Notes: generated from the sequence alone by a model not told the origin. Shown: positions 16,133-24,881, numbered from the stretch's first letter. The stretch is 64,000 nucleotides of DNA from RXIX01 sp003989075 (GCA_029780415.1 JAKOYN010000040.1:5580-69579); one strand, 5' to 3'. Program-made: numbers and translations.

Positions 16133-17340
16133 CACACCCGCAGACCGCGCCACGCCACCAGCCAGGCCAGCGCACCCAGCGCCGCTGCCAGATCGAAAAT
16201 CGCCACCGGCCCCAATCCCTGCCACAGGTAACCCGCCACCAGACTGCCCAGGGCATTACCCGCGCCAAAGGTCAGACTGCTGTACAGGGCCTGGCCGCGC
16301 CCCTGCAGTGCGCCGGGAAAAAATGCGTGGATCAGGTGAATGGCCACGGCATGAAAGGCACCGAAACTGAAGGCGTGCAGGGTCTGCGCCAGCAGCAGCA
16401 ACGGCAGGTTGTGCGCATAATGACCGATCAACAGCCAGCGCAGCGCCGCCAGGGCCAGCGCTGCTAGCAGCAGCCGGCGTGGCCCAAAACGCGGCAGCAG
16501 GCGCGGCATGAACGCAAACAGGCAGACCTCCGCCGCTACACCCAGCCCCCAGAGTAGACCGATGGTCTGGCGCGCGTAGCCGAGCGTTTCCAGATACAGC
16601 GAAAAAAAGCCGTAATACGGTCCGTGCGCGGCCTGACTGAGAAAGCAGGCGGTAAAAAAGGCAATCACCGCCGGTTGGCGCAGCACCTGGCCCAGCGGCG
16701 GCGCTGCGCGGACCTGAACCTGCGGCGCCGCCTCTGGCACTAGCAGGCTGTTGCCCCAGAGGATCGCGAACAGCCCCCAGAGCAGCGCCGGCACCAGCCC
16801 CACACCCCAGCGCTCCACCAGGAAGCCAACACCGACCGCCGCGACGATGAAACCAACCGACCCCCACAACCGCACCCGGCTATAGCGGTGGATTTCCGCA
16901 CCGAGATGATTCAGGGTAATCACCTCGAACTGCGGCAGCGCCGCGTTCCAGAAGAAGCTGAAGCCCAGCATCACCAGCATCAGCCCGGCATACGAACCAC
17001 CCACTGCATACACGCCGGCAAACAGCACTACCGCAGCCAGACAGGCGCCACGGACGATGCGCAGGCGCTGGCCACTGCGATCCGCCAGCCAGCCCCACAG
17101 GGTCGGCGCCACCAGTTTGGTGGCCTGCGGAATCGCCATCAGTTCGCCAATACGCGCCGGATCAAAACCAAGCACCAGCAAATACAGTCCCCAGTACGGC
17201 AGCAGCACGCCGAGAATGGCGAAATACACCAGATAGAACCCGGACAGGCGCAGATACAGACCGATACCCAGACCGGTCGCGGCAGCGTGGTTCCGCCCGG
17301 CGGCGGCGGACGCATGCACGGTGCGCGTATTCGGGTTCAA
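16132..17340 (-). CDS. MFS permease, HcaT-like
   Basis: A ~402-residue inner-membrane transporter with about 12 hydrophobic segments. The N-terminal part (RLSGFYLVYFAILGVLLPYW, FDPARIGELMAIPQATKLVA, PTLWGWLADRSGQR) is typical of the MFS_1-like subgroup containing the phenylpropionate permease HcaT. Substrate unknown. The first codon is TTG at 17340, overlapping the aroC stop (TTGA), so translation is probably coupled; GTG 17319 is an alternative. The link with aroC could be transport of an aromatic acid, but that is guesswork. Confidence 0.9.
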   Translation of the reverse strand: MNPNTRTVHASAAAGRNHAAATGLGIGLYLRLSGFYLVYFAILGVLLPYWGLYLLVLGFDPARIGELMAIPQATKLVAPTLWGWLADRSGQRLRIVRGACLAAVVLFAGVYAVGGSYAGLMLVMLGFSFFWNAALPQFEVITLNHLGAEIHRYSRVRLWGSVGFIVAAVGVGFLVERWGVGLVPALLWGLFAILWGNSLLVPEAAPQVQVRAAPPLGQVLRQPAVIAFFTACFLSQAAHGPYYGFFSLYLETLGYARQTIGLLWGLGVAAEVCLFAFMPRLLPRFGPRRLLLAALALAALRWLLIGHYAHNLPLLLLAQTLHAFSFGAFHAVAIHLIHAFFPGALQGRGQALYSSLTFGAGNALGSLVAGYLWQGLGPVAIFDLAAALGALAWLVAWRGLRV

Positions 17341-18455
17341 GCGGACGGATCGCGACCTGGCGCAGCGCCGGGAATCGCCGGCGTGTCGACGCGCACATCG
17401 GCATTTTGTCCACGATGACGCAAGGCATGATCCATCAGCACCAGAGCCAGCATCGCCTCGGCGATCGGCGTGGCGCGAATACCGACGCAGGGATCATGAC
17501 GACCGTGGGTAACCACCTCGACCGGCTCGCCGCGCAGATTGATGCTGCGCCCGGGCAGGCGAATGCTGGAGGTCGGCTTCAGGGCAATGCTGGCGACGAT
17601 GTCCTGACCGGTGGAAATGCCACCGAGTACGCCACCGGCGTGATTGCTCAGAAAACCTTCCGGGGTCAGCTCATCGCGATGCTCGCTGCCGCGCTGCTCG
17701 ACGCAGGCAAAGCCGGCGCCGATTTCCACACCCTTGACCGCATTGATGCCCATCAGCGCATGGGCGATATCGGCATCCAGACGATCAAAGACCGGCTCGC
17801 CCCAGCCCACCGGCACACCGCTCGCTACCACCGTGACCCGCGCGCCGATCGAATCGCCCGACTTGCGCAGCGCGTCCATGAAGGTTTCCAGCGCGGCGAC
17901 CTGATCGGGATCGGGACAGAAGAATGGATTGTTGTCGATCTCGTCCCAGATCAGTTTGGCCGGCCGAATCGGCCCGAGCTGGGCCAGATAGCCGCGAATC
18001 TCCACCCCGTAGCGCTCGCGCAGATATTTGCGGGCGATGGCGCCGGCCGCGACGCGCATGGCCGTTTCACGCGCCGAGGACCGGCCGCCACCCCGGTAAT
18101 CACGCCGGCCATACTTATGCTGATAGGTGTAATCAGCATGGCCGGGGCGGAAACTGTCCAGAATATTGCCGTAATCCTTGGAGCGCTGATCGACGTTTTC
18201 AATCAGCAGACCAATCGGCGTGCCGGTGGTGTAACCCTCGAACACGCCGGACAAAATGCGCACCGCATCCGGTTCACGGCGCTGGGTGGTGTGGCGGCTC
18301 TTGCCGGGCCGACGCCGCTCAAGATCGTATTGCAGATCGGCCTCGCTCAGCGCCAGACCAGGCGGACAGCCGTCGACAATCGCGCCGAGCGCCGGGCCAT
18401 GGCTTTCACCGAAGGTCGTGACCGTGAACAAGCTGCCAAAGGTGTTGCCAGACAT
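17337..18455 (-). CDS. aroC: Chorismate synthase AroC
   Basis: Last enzyme of the shikimate pathway: converts 5-enolpyruvylshikimate-3-phosphate to chorismate using reduced FMN. The 372-residue protein begins MSGNTFGSLFTVTTFGESHG and holds all family signatures: GESHGPALGAIVDGCPPG, the GRSSARETAMRVAAGAIARK motif, GGISTGQDIVASIALKPTSS and GRHDPCVGIRATPIAEAM. ATG 18455 is chosen as it gives the conserved N-terminus; the open frame extends to 18521. Length is as expected for the bacterial monofunctional enzyme. Confidence 0.98.
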   Translation of the reverse strand: MSGNTFGSLFTVTTFGESHGPALGAIVDGCPPGLALSEADLQYDLERRRPGKSRHTTQRREPDAVRILSGVFEGYTTGTPIGLLIENVDQRSKDYGNILDSFRPGHADYTYQHKYGRRDYRGGGRSSARETAMRVAAGAIARKYLRERYGVEIRGYLAQLGPIRPAKLIWDEIDNNPFFCPDPDQVAALETFMDALRKSGDSIGARVTVVASGVPVGWGEPVFDRLDADIAHALMGINAVKGVEIGAGFACVEQRGSEHRDELTPEGFLSNHAGGVLGGISTGQDIVASIALKPTSSIRLPGRSINLRGEPVEVVTHGRHDPCVGIRATPIAEAMLALVLMDHALRHRGQNADVRVDTPAIPGAAPGRDPSA

Positions 18456-18689
18456 GTGGAAACAATCCTTGCGTATGATCGGGGGAATGCGCATCCGCCG
18501 GGATATGCAACCCAGCGGCATGAAAAGTGCTTTATCGAAGGCTCGGGATGGGGCGCGCCGGGCGGTGTCTTTGCCGGAATCCGGGCGATTACCTACAATT
18601 TATGTATCCTTGCCGCGCGTATCATACCGCGCCGGACTTTGTAGCGGGGCGGTTCAGCCACCCGCCCTATCAGGCATCGGGACCTTAAC

Positions 18690-21600
18690 ATGCATATTCC
18701 AGGCTACCAGATCGAACGCGAACTCGGGCAGGGTGGCATGGCCATCGTCTACCTGGCAATGCAGGAATCCCTGCATCGCCATGTCGCGCTCAAGGTCATC
18801 AAGCCGGTTCTGACCACCGATGAGGAATTCGCCCAGCGCTTCCTGCGCGAAGGCCGCATCATCGCCCAGCTCAGCGATCCGCACATCGTTACCGTCTATG
18901 ACATCGCCGCGCACGAGGGCACCTATTATCTGTCGATGGAATACCTGCCCGGCGGCACCCTGCAGCAGCGTATCCGCGCCGGTTTGCCGCTGCCCGAAGC
19001 GCTGGCCATCGCCCGGGCCATCGTCAGCGCTCTGTATTACGCACACCGCCGCAATATCATTCACCGCGATATCAAGCCGCAGAACATCCTGTTTCGTGAG
19101 AACGGCCACCCGGTGCTGACCGACTTTGGCATTGCCAAAACCCTCGGCAGCAGCACGATCATGACCCGTACCGGACTGTCGATCGGTACGCCGCGCTATA
19201 TGAGTCCCGAGCAGATTCGCGGCCAGGGGGTCGATGCCCGCGCCGATCTGTACAGCTTTGGCGTGCTGTTCTACGAGATGCTCACCGGCAACGTGCCCTA
19301 CACCGCCGATGACAGCTTTGCCCTGGCGATGATGCACGTCACCGCGCCGCTGCCGCAGTTGCCGGCGCAACTCAGCCGCTTCCAGCCGCTGCTCGATAAG
19401 CTGCTCGACAAGGACCCCGAGCGGCGTTTTCCTGATGGCGGCGCGGTGATCGCCGCCCTGAACGCGGTCGAAACCGCGCCCATCGATCTGCTCGATATCA
19501 CCGGCGCCCGCCAGGCCGCTATCACCCCGCCACCGCCGCGCCGCGCCTCCTGGAAGCTGGGCACTGCGGCCGCACTGCTGGCCGGTGGCGCACTGGCCGG
19601 CGGCTACTGGTACTGGTCACAGCAGCAGGCCGCACCACCACCGGCACCGCTGGTCGTCGCGCCGCCGACGGTCGATCCAGCGGCCCAGCAGCGCGCCGAA
19701 GCCGAACGCCTGTTGGCCCGCGCCCGTCAGCAGCAGCAGGCCGGCGCCCTGCAGGACAGTCTCGCCAGTGTCGAGCAGGGTCTGCAACAGAGTGCCGATC
19801 ATGCCGAACTGCTGGCACTGCGCGCCGAACTCAACGCCCAGATCAAGGCCAGCAGCGCGCCGCAGCCCCAGCGCGAACCCGCCGCCCAAACCGAGCAGCA
19901 GCTTCAGGCCCAGTTGCAGATCGCGCAGTTCCTCGAACTGGCGCAGCGTGCCCGTCAGGATGGCGCGCTGGATGTCAGTCAGGCCTATATTGAGCAGGGC
20001 CTGCAGGTGATGCCCGATCACCCCGAGCTGCGGGCTCTGCGTCAGGACGTCCAGCGCCTGCAGGCCGAACGCCAGCGCCAGGCCGAGGCCGAACAGCGCA
20101 GGGCGGAATTGATCGCCCGCCAGCAGGCCGAAGCCGAACAGCGCAAGGCGGAATTGATCGCCCGCCAGCAGGCCGAAGCCGAACAGCGCAAGGCGGAAGC
20201 CGAGCGACAGAAGGCCGAAGCCGCCGACCGCCAGCGCCGGGCCGAAGAACTGCTGGCTCGGGCTCTTGATGCTCAGCGCAACCGCGCCTATGAAACCAGC
20301 CTGCTCCAGATCGAACAGGGCCTGCAACTGGCTGGGCAAAACCCACGTCTGCTAGCGCTGCGCGAGGAAGTGCGCCGGCAACTGCGTGAAGCCAAGACCA
20401 CACCACCGCCGGAACCGGTTGCCAAGCCGCCGGTCGATGAGGCTGCACAGATCGCCGCTCTGCTCCGGCAATGCGAGGCGCATCTGAACGCCAAGCGGCT
20501 GACTTCCGGCAAGGGCGGCAATGCCGCTGACTGCTATGGCGAAGTGCTGCGGCGCGATCGCGGTAATGCCCAAGCCCAGGCCGGCCTGGAGACTATCGCG
20601 GCGCGCTATGCCGACATGAGCCGGGCCGCCCTGCAGCGCAATGATGCCCGCGCCGCCCGCAGCCTGATCGCGCGTATCGAGAGCCTTAATCCCGATGATG
20701 CCCGCCTGACGGCTCTGCGCGAGCAACTGGCCCGGGTGGAAAATCCACCCAAACCCGCCACGCCACCGCCGCCGCCCGAACCGGCTGAGCGTCCGGTACC
20801 GATTGAACGTCCGGCGACGCCGGCGGTGCCGCCGATCAATCTGATTTCGGTACCCCAGCCGAGCGAGAAACCCGCCACCCCGGAAACCGAGGTGATCGCC
20901 GAGGACCAACACGCCCGGCTGTCAAGGACCCAGACCAAGGATAATGTCAGCCTGCAGGTCACGGTTTCGCCACAGGGTCTGCTCGATGACAGCAGTCGCG
21001 GCACCAAGAGCGGTGGCGCCAAGGGCGGCGATGCCAAGGAACCGGCGCAGTTGTTCGTGCGCGCCAACGTCGAGGATGCGGAAATCTGGATCAACAACCG
21101 CCGGGCTGGCACGGTGCCCATGCAAATCGAGATGCGCCCCGGCTCCTATCGGGTGCGGGTCAAGCGTGAGGGCTATACCGACTGGAACGGCAAGGTTGAC
21201 CTGAGCGCCGGCGATGAAAGTACGATCACCGCGTTCCTGCCTTCCCGGGAGGCTGCGGTAGCCAGCGCCCCGCCGTCCACCCGCGCCGCCGAACCCGAAG
21301 CCGCGCCCCGAACGCCCGAAGAACCACCCGCCGCCGCACCACAACCGCAGGTTGCGCGCGCCAGCCGCCAAGCCCCCGGCTGCCTAAGCGGCAACTGCGA
21401 AAATGGCCAAGGCAGCTATCGCTACCCCGACGGCAGCGAGTACAGCGGACAGTTCCGCGGCGCCAAGATGCATGGCCAGGGCACCTATACCTATGCCGGC
21501 CGCGGCGAGAAATACAGCGGCGAATGGCGCAACGGCGTCATTGACGGTCGAGGCACCTACTACTACCGCAGTGGCAACCGCTATGAAGGCGAGTGGCGCA

Positions 21601-21845
21601 GCGGCCGCAAGAGCGGCCAGGGCACCTACGTCTATGCCGAACGCGGTGACAAGTACGTCGGCGACTTCGCCAACGATCAGCCCAACGGCCAGGGCACCTA
21701 CTACTACAGCAACGGCGACCGCTACGAAGGCGAATGGCGCAACGGCCGCAAGAATGGCCAAGGCGTGCTGTACGAAAACGGCCGCAAGATCGTCGGTGAA
21801 TGGCGCAACGACCAGAAGGTGAGCGTATCCGTGGAAAGCGAATAG
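18690..21845 (+). CDS. Ser/Thr protein kinase with TPR-like/coiled-coil region, PEGA domain and C-terminal MORN repeats
   Basis: A 1051-residue membrane kinase. Residues 1-265 are a PknB-type catalytic domain with LGQGGMAIVYLA, the VALKVIK lysine, IIHRDIKPQNILF, DFGIAKT and GTPRYMSPEQIRG, so it should be active. A membrane segment follows near 289-308 (AAALLAGGALAGGYWYW). The outer part has three copies of a LASVEQGLQQ-like helical unit mixed with Gln/Glu/Ala-rich coiled coil, including a perfect 45-bp duplication. Then come a Pro-rich linker, a PEGA domain (~785-848, RAGTVPMQIEMRPGSYRVRV) and five MORN repeats (~905-1035, such as YEGEWRNGRKNGQG). A strong hairpin terminator follows, so it is probably monocistronic. 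Confidence 0.95.
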   Translation: MHIPGYQIERELGQGGMAIVYLAMQESLHRHVALKVIKPVLTTDEEFAQRFLREGRIIAQLSDPHIVTVYDIAAHEGTYYLSMEYLPGGTLQQRIRAGLPLPEALAIARAIVSALYYAHRRNIIHRDIKPQNILFRENGHPVLTDFGIAKTLGSSTIMTRTGLSIGTPRYMSPEQIRGQGVDARADLYSFGVLFYEMLTGNVPYTADDSFALAMMHVTAPLPQLPAQLSRFQPLLDKLLDKDPERRFPDGGAVIAALNAVETAPIDLLDITGARQAAITPPPPRRASWKLGTAAALLAGGALAGGYWYWSQQQAAPPPAPLVVAPPTVDPAAQQRAEAERLLARARQQQQAGALQDSLASVEQGLQQSADHAELLALRAELNAQIKASSAPQPQREPAAQTEQQLQAQLQIAQFLELAQRARQDGALDVSQAYIEQGLQVMPDHPELRALRQDVQRLQAERQRQAEAEQRRAELIARQQAEAEQRKAELIARQQAEAEQRKAEAERQKAEAADRQRRAEELLARALDAQRNRAYETSLLQIEQGLQLAGQNPRLLALREEVRRQLREAKTTPPPEPVAKPPVDEAAQIAALLRQCEAHLNAKRLTSGKGGNAADCYGEVLRRDRGNAQAQAGLETIAARYADMSRAALQRNDARAARSLIARIESLNPDDARLTALREQLARVENPPKPATPPPPPEPAERPVPIERPATPAVPPINLISVPQPSEKPATPETEVIAEDQHARLSRTQTKDNVSLQVTVSPQGLLDDSSRGTKSGGAKGGDAKEPAQLFVRANVEDAEIWINNRRAGTVPMQIEMRPGSYRVRVKREGYTDWNGKVDLSAGDESTITAFLPSREAAVASAPPSTRAAEPEAAPRTPEEPPAAAPQPQVARASRQAPGCLSGNCENGQGSYRYPDGSEYSGQFRGAKMHGQGTYTYAGRGEKYSGEWRNGVIDGRGTYYYRSGNRYEGEWRSGRKSGQGTYVYAERGDKYVGDFANDQPNGQGTYYYSNGDRYEGEWRNGRKNGQGVLYENGRKIVGEWRNDQKVSVSVESE
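20104..20193. repeat. Perfect 45-bp tandem duplication inside the Ser/Thr kinase gene
   Basis: Copies 20104-20148 and 20149-20193 are identical and encode two 15-residue LIARQQAEAEQRKAE units of the coiled-coil region. A degenerate copy lies just upstream. Perfect identity suggests a recent duplication or ongoing copy-number change. Confidence 0.92.
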
Positions 21846-21862
21846 CGCGCCACGCAAAAACT

Positions 21863-21900
21863 AAGGCGGAACACCGGTCACGGTGCCCCGCCTTGTCTTT
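21863..21900 (+). terminator. Terminator of the kinase gene
   Basis: AAGGCGG (21863-21869) pairs with CCGCCTT (21888-21894), and inside it CACCG pairs with CGGTG, giving a long stem 18 bases after the stop, followed by GTCTTT. Confidence 0.7.
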
Positions 21901-22052
21901 GCCCACCCCACCCTGGGCCCCTGGCAATCCTGTCTTCCCTGACCCTCCTTTCCCCAGCCTTATTCCGAAAGGCACTGGCGATACTGCAACTGATTTTGCC
22001 CACCCCACCCTGGGCCCCCTGGCAGTCCTGTCTTCCCTGACCCTCCTTTCCC
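21898..22052. repeat. Two direct copies of a ~57-bp sequence, about 97 bp apart
   Basis: 21898-21954 and 21995-22052 are the same sequence apart from one substitution and one inserted base (core ACCCTGGGCCCC, then CCTGTCTTCCCTGACCCTCC). A shorter match, GCGATACTGCA, recurs after each copy at 21978-21988 and 22079-22089, so the repeated block is ~100 bp and reaches the 3' end of the adjacent small ORF. No terminal inverted repeats or transposase are seen. Confidence 0.88.
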
Positions 22053-22076
22053 AAATCCAAATCCTGAGCCGGCGTG

Positions 22077-22349
22077 CTAGCGATACTGCAGCGGCTGCGC
22101 CAGCCGGCGCGGCACCTTCAGCCAGTCGTACAGCACGAAATCGGCGTTGTTCTCCTCCAGGCAGCGCACGGTATACAACTGCGTGCCGCGAATGGGTGCG
22201 TCCCCACCGTAGCCACCACAATAACTGCCGCCGCCAGCGCTCACGCACGAGGCCGTCCCGCGATACGGACAGCTATGCTTATCCACAGGCATCAGGCCCT
22301 CACTACCACAACGTTTAGCCTTGATCGGACGGGTGACTTCACTTTTCAT
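22077..22349 (-). CDS. Small Cys/Gly-rich hypothetical protein, 90 aa
   Basis: I do not recognise it. The product starts MKSEVTRPIKAKRCGSEGL and has five cysteines (14, 27, 35, 44, 63) and a Gly-rich middle (SAGGGSYCGGYGGDAP), then a more ordinary C-terminal half. There is no signal peptide. ATG 22349 is chosen because GAGGA sits upstream at a fair distance; the frame is open to 22373. A paired-cysteine pattern could bind a metal. Its 3' end belongs to the duplicated block described separately. Real-gene status is uncertain. Confidence 0.45.
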   Translation of the reverse strand: MKSEVTRPIKAKRCGSEGLMPVDKHSCPYRGTASCVSAGGGSYCGGYGGDAPIRGTQLYTVRCLEENNADFVLYDWLKVPRRLAQPLQYR

Positions 22350-22670
22350 TCTAATCCTCGCTTTGATGGTCAAGGGTCACGCACTCCCTCGGACGCGACC
22401 AAATCACAATCATTGTTATTAGGGTTTTCCACCGGGGCTGAACAACCGCCTAAGATGCCACTGCCCGGTCATGACTGGACCCGGCCAAGGCGAAAGCGCG
22501 GCGCAAACCCTTTTTTATTCACTATTCCGACAGCTTGTCTTATTCACTATCCTGACAGCTTGCCGGGAGAACCGGGGCTTTCTCACATCCCCTGATCGTT
22601 CATCTGCCACGCTTGCGATTTAAGTCTCACCGCCCTTGCGAGTAAATAAGGAATTTCACCCGCAGGGGTC
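22350..22670. other. Intergenic region with a 25-bp tandem repeat
   Basis: About 320 bases between the small minus-strand ORF and the EEP gene. Apart from the direct repeat at 22515-22562, I see no gene or clear promoter box. Confidence 0.5.
22515..22562. repeat. Two 23-bp direct repeats with 25-bp period
   Basis: TTATTCACTATTCCGACAGC and its continuation TTG (22515-22537) recur at 22540-22562 with two mismatches. The repeats are more AT-rich than their surroundings and lie ~110 bp before the next start codon, so they may be a protein-binding site. Confidence 0.8.
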
Positions 22671-23732
22671 ATGGTTTTCCCTAGGCTACGCATGGATATG
22701 TGCCTAAATTGCCTGTCATCTGGCACACGCCACGGCAGGCCCACGGCCTGGAGAAGTGCTGTGCCTTCATCGCCATCACCATCACCGTCATCGCCGAGCC
22801 TGCACGGTCTGCTTACCGCTGCTGGTACCTTCGCCTGCCTCGCAACCCTGGCGGGCTTTGCCGGGCATCTGAGTTGGCTTGCTGAACTGGCCAGCCATTT
22901 CCGGCTGCAATACGCCGTAGCGCTGGCGCTGCTGGCAGCCGTCATGCTGGCGCGGGCCCACCATCGCTGGGCGCTGCTCTTCGTCAGCGGCGCCTTGCTG
23001 AACGCTCTGCTGCTGACACCGCGCCTGCTGCCGCCCGCAGAAGCCTCCGCCACCACAGACGAGCCCCGTTTGCGGCTGCTACTGGCCAATGTGCACGCGG
23101 AAAATCGCGATATTGCACGCATCCAGGCGATGATCGATGCCAGCGCCGCCGATCTGGTCGTGTTGCTCGAAGTCACGCCGGAGCTGGCCGCGCATCTTGA
23201 ATCGCGGGTCGGGCGCTATCCGCATCGGCGGATGGTGCCGCGCAACGATTATTTCGGCATTGCCCTGCTCAGCCGGCTGCCGCTCCAAAAAGCCGAAGTG
23301 GTCACGCTCAGCGCCGCCGGCCTGCCTTCGGTCATCGCCGAACTGGGCGACGGCAAGCAGCGCTTCACCCTGATTGGCACCCACCCGCTGCCACCGGTCA
23401 GCGCCGCAGCCGCAGCCGATCGCAATGCACAGTTTGCGGCTCTGGCAATGCGGGCGCGGCAGACACACACGCCGCTGGTGCTGGCCGGTGATCTGAATAC
23501 CTCGCCCTGGTCGCCGTGGTTCGCGCGGCTACTGCGCGAGAGTGGGTTGCGCGACAGTGCCGACGGGCGCGGCCTGCACAGCTCCTGGCCTGCCGGCTGG
23601 CCGCTGCTGTGGATCCCCATCGACCATGTTCTGGCCTCCACCAATATCCGCATTCAGGATCGCCAGACCGGCGCGGACTTCGGTTCCGATCACTACCCGG
23701 TCATTGTCGATTTCCAGGTTGCCAGCCGATAA
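22671..23732 (+). CDS. Membrane-anchored endonuclease/exonuclease/phosphatase (EEP) family protein
   Basis: A 353-residue protein. Residues ~43-125 hold about three hydrophobic segments (LLTAAGTFACLATLAGFAG, YAVALALLAAVMLARA, ALLFVSGALLNALLL). From ~132 an EEP domain follows: LRLLLANVHAENRD, VVLLEVTPELAAHL (metal Glu), THPLPPVS, LAGDLNTSPWS, PIDHVLAS and a final GSDHYPVIVDF. The catalytic Asp, Asn and His are all in place. Relatives such as YafD-type proteins are poorly characterised; the substrate could be a phospholipid, phosphoester or nucleic acid in the periplasm. The first 40 residues are low-complexity Ser/Pro and the start may be further in. The serine hydrolase gene follows after 43 bases. 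Confidence 0.88.
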   Translation: MVFPRLRMDMCLNCLSSGTRHGRPTAWRSAVPSSPSPSPSSPSLHGLLTAAGTFACLATLAGFAGHLSWLAELASHFRLQYAVALALLAAVMLARAHHRWALLFVSGALLNALLLTPRLLPPAEASATTDEPRLRLLLANVHAENRDIARIQAMIDASAADLVVLLEVTPELAAHLESRVGRYPHRRMVPRNDYFGIALLSRLPLQKAEVVTLSAAGLPSVIAELGDGKQRFTLIGTHPLPPVSAAAAADRNAQFAALAMRARQTHTPLVLAGDLNTSPWSPWFARLLRESGLRDSADGRGLHSSWPAGWPLLWIPIDHVLASTNIRIQDRQTGADFGSDHYPVIVDFQVASR

Positions 23733-23775
23733 TGGCTCGCATTTTCCCGCTCGTCGTCCACCGGAGGCCGCCACC

Positions 23776-24831
23776 ATGACGATTGATCATCCCGCGCATT
23801 CACGGACCGACTCCGCAAGCGATGACCGCATCGATCCGGGTCGACGCCGTTTTCTGAGCGGACTGAGTCTGCTGCTCGGCAGTGCGCTCGGGCTCGGCTC
23901 GCGCGCCAGCACTGCCTATGACTGGGACGAACCGCCACCCCTGCAGAAATGGCCACAGGGCGTGGTGCCGCGTGGCAGTCTGCAACCGTACTGGATGCGA
24001 CAGGCACCGGACACACCGCGCACCCCATTCAGCGCCGATCTCAACACCACCATCCAGCGTCATCTGGATGCCATGCGCCGCTCGGGACGCCTGGCCAGCA
24101 ACGAGCGCACCGCCTGGCTGGTCTACGACTTCACCAGCAACCGCTATCTGGTGACGATCAATGCCGGCGCGCCCTATCAGAGCGCCAGCATGATCAAGCC
24201 CTTCATTGCCCTGGCCTTCTTCACCAAGGTGCAGGAAGGCAAGCTGCCCTACACGCCCTACCAGCGCGCGCGCATGGAAGCGATGATCCAGCGCAGCGAC
24301 AATCAGGCCACCAACTACTTCATCGAACTGCTCAACCGCACCAGCGCCCGCTCCGGCCCGGCCGAAGCCGAGCACACCCTCAAAAACCGCCATCCGGGCA
24401 TTTTCCGTCACACCCGGATTGTCGAGCGCATTCCCGGTGGTGGCCGTTCCTACCGCAACCGGGCCTCGGCACTCGACTACCACCGCTTCCTGCATGCGCT
24501 CTGGTATGACCGCCTGCCCTACTCGCGCGAGATCAAGCGCCTGATGGGTCTGCCCAACCGCGACCGCGTCTACACCGGCGCCGGCGGCGTAGCGCGGCAA
24601 ACCTGGGTGCTGGACAAGACCGGCACCACGGCGCGGCTCTGTGGCGACATGGGCATCCTGGTCGCCCAGGGCCGTGACGGACGCCGCTATCCGTACACCT
24701 TCATCGGCATCATCGAAAAGGCGCGCCCGGCGAGCAATTACGGCGCCTGGAAAAATGCCCGTGGTGATGTGATCCGCGAGGTGTCCAATCTCACCTACGC
24801 CCACCTGCGCCAGATGCACAACCTGGTTTAA
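23776..24831 (+). CDS. Exported serine hydrolase, class A beta-lactamase-like fold
   Basis: A 351-residue protein starting at ATG 23776 (GGAGG upstream). The N-terminus has a twin-arginine-like signal, GRRRFLSGLSLLLGSALGLG, so it is probably exported folded. The penicilloyl-serine transferase motifs are present: SASMIKPF (SxxK), RSDNQATN (SDN) and LDKTGTT (KTG). The omega-loop glutamate motif ExxLN that deacylates beta-lactams in class A enzymes is not evident between SDN and KTG. A role as a serine hydrolase acting on cell-wall or peptide substrates is therefore more likely than antibiotic resistance. Gap to the preceding EEP gene is 43 bases, suggesting cotranscription. Confidence 0.88.
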   Translation: MTIDHPAHSRTDSASDDRIDPGRRRFLSGLSLLLGSALGLGSRASTAYDWDEPPPLQKWPQGVVPRGSLQPYWMRQAPDTPRTPFSADLNTTIQRHLDAMRRSGRLASNERTAWLVYDFTSNRYLVTINAGAPYQSASMIKPFIALAFFTKVQEGKLPYTPYQRARMEAMIQRSDNQATNYFIELLNRTSARSGPAEAEHTLKNRHPGIFRHTRIVERIPGGGRSYRNRASALDYHRFLHALWYDRLPYSREIKRLMGLPNRDRVYTGAGGVARQTWVLDKTGTTARLCGDMGILVAQGRDGRRYPYTFIGIIEKARPASNYGAWKNARGDVIREVSNLTYAHLRQMHNLV

Positions 24832-24881
24832 ACCACACCGCTTCCAGCCTCTTTCCCGCATCGCAACCGGATTTCCGACCC

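Noticed and set aside
17406..18644. 412-residue plus-strand open frame
   Set aside because: Antisense to aroC, which is unambiguous.
18654..19370. 238-residue minus-strand open frame
   Set aside because: Antisense to the kinase catalytic domain.
23776..24831. Antibiotic-resistance beta-lactamase
   Set aside because: Fold motifs are there, but the ExxLN deacylation motif is not evident, so resistance is not claimed.
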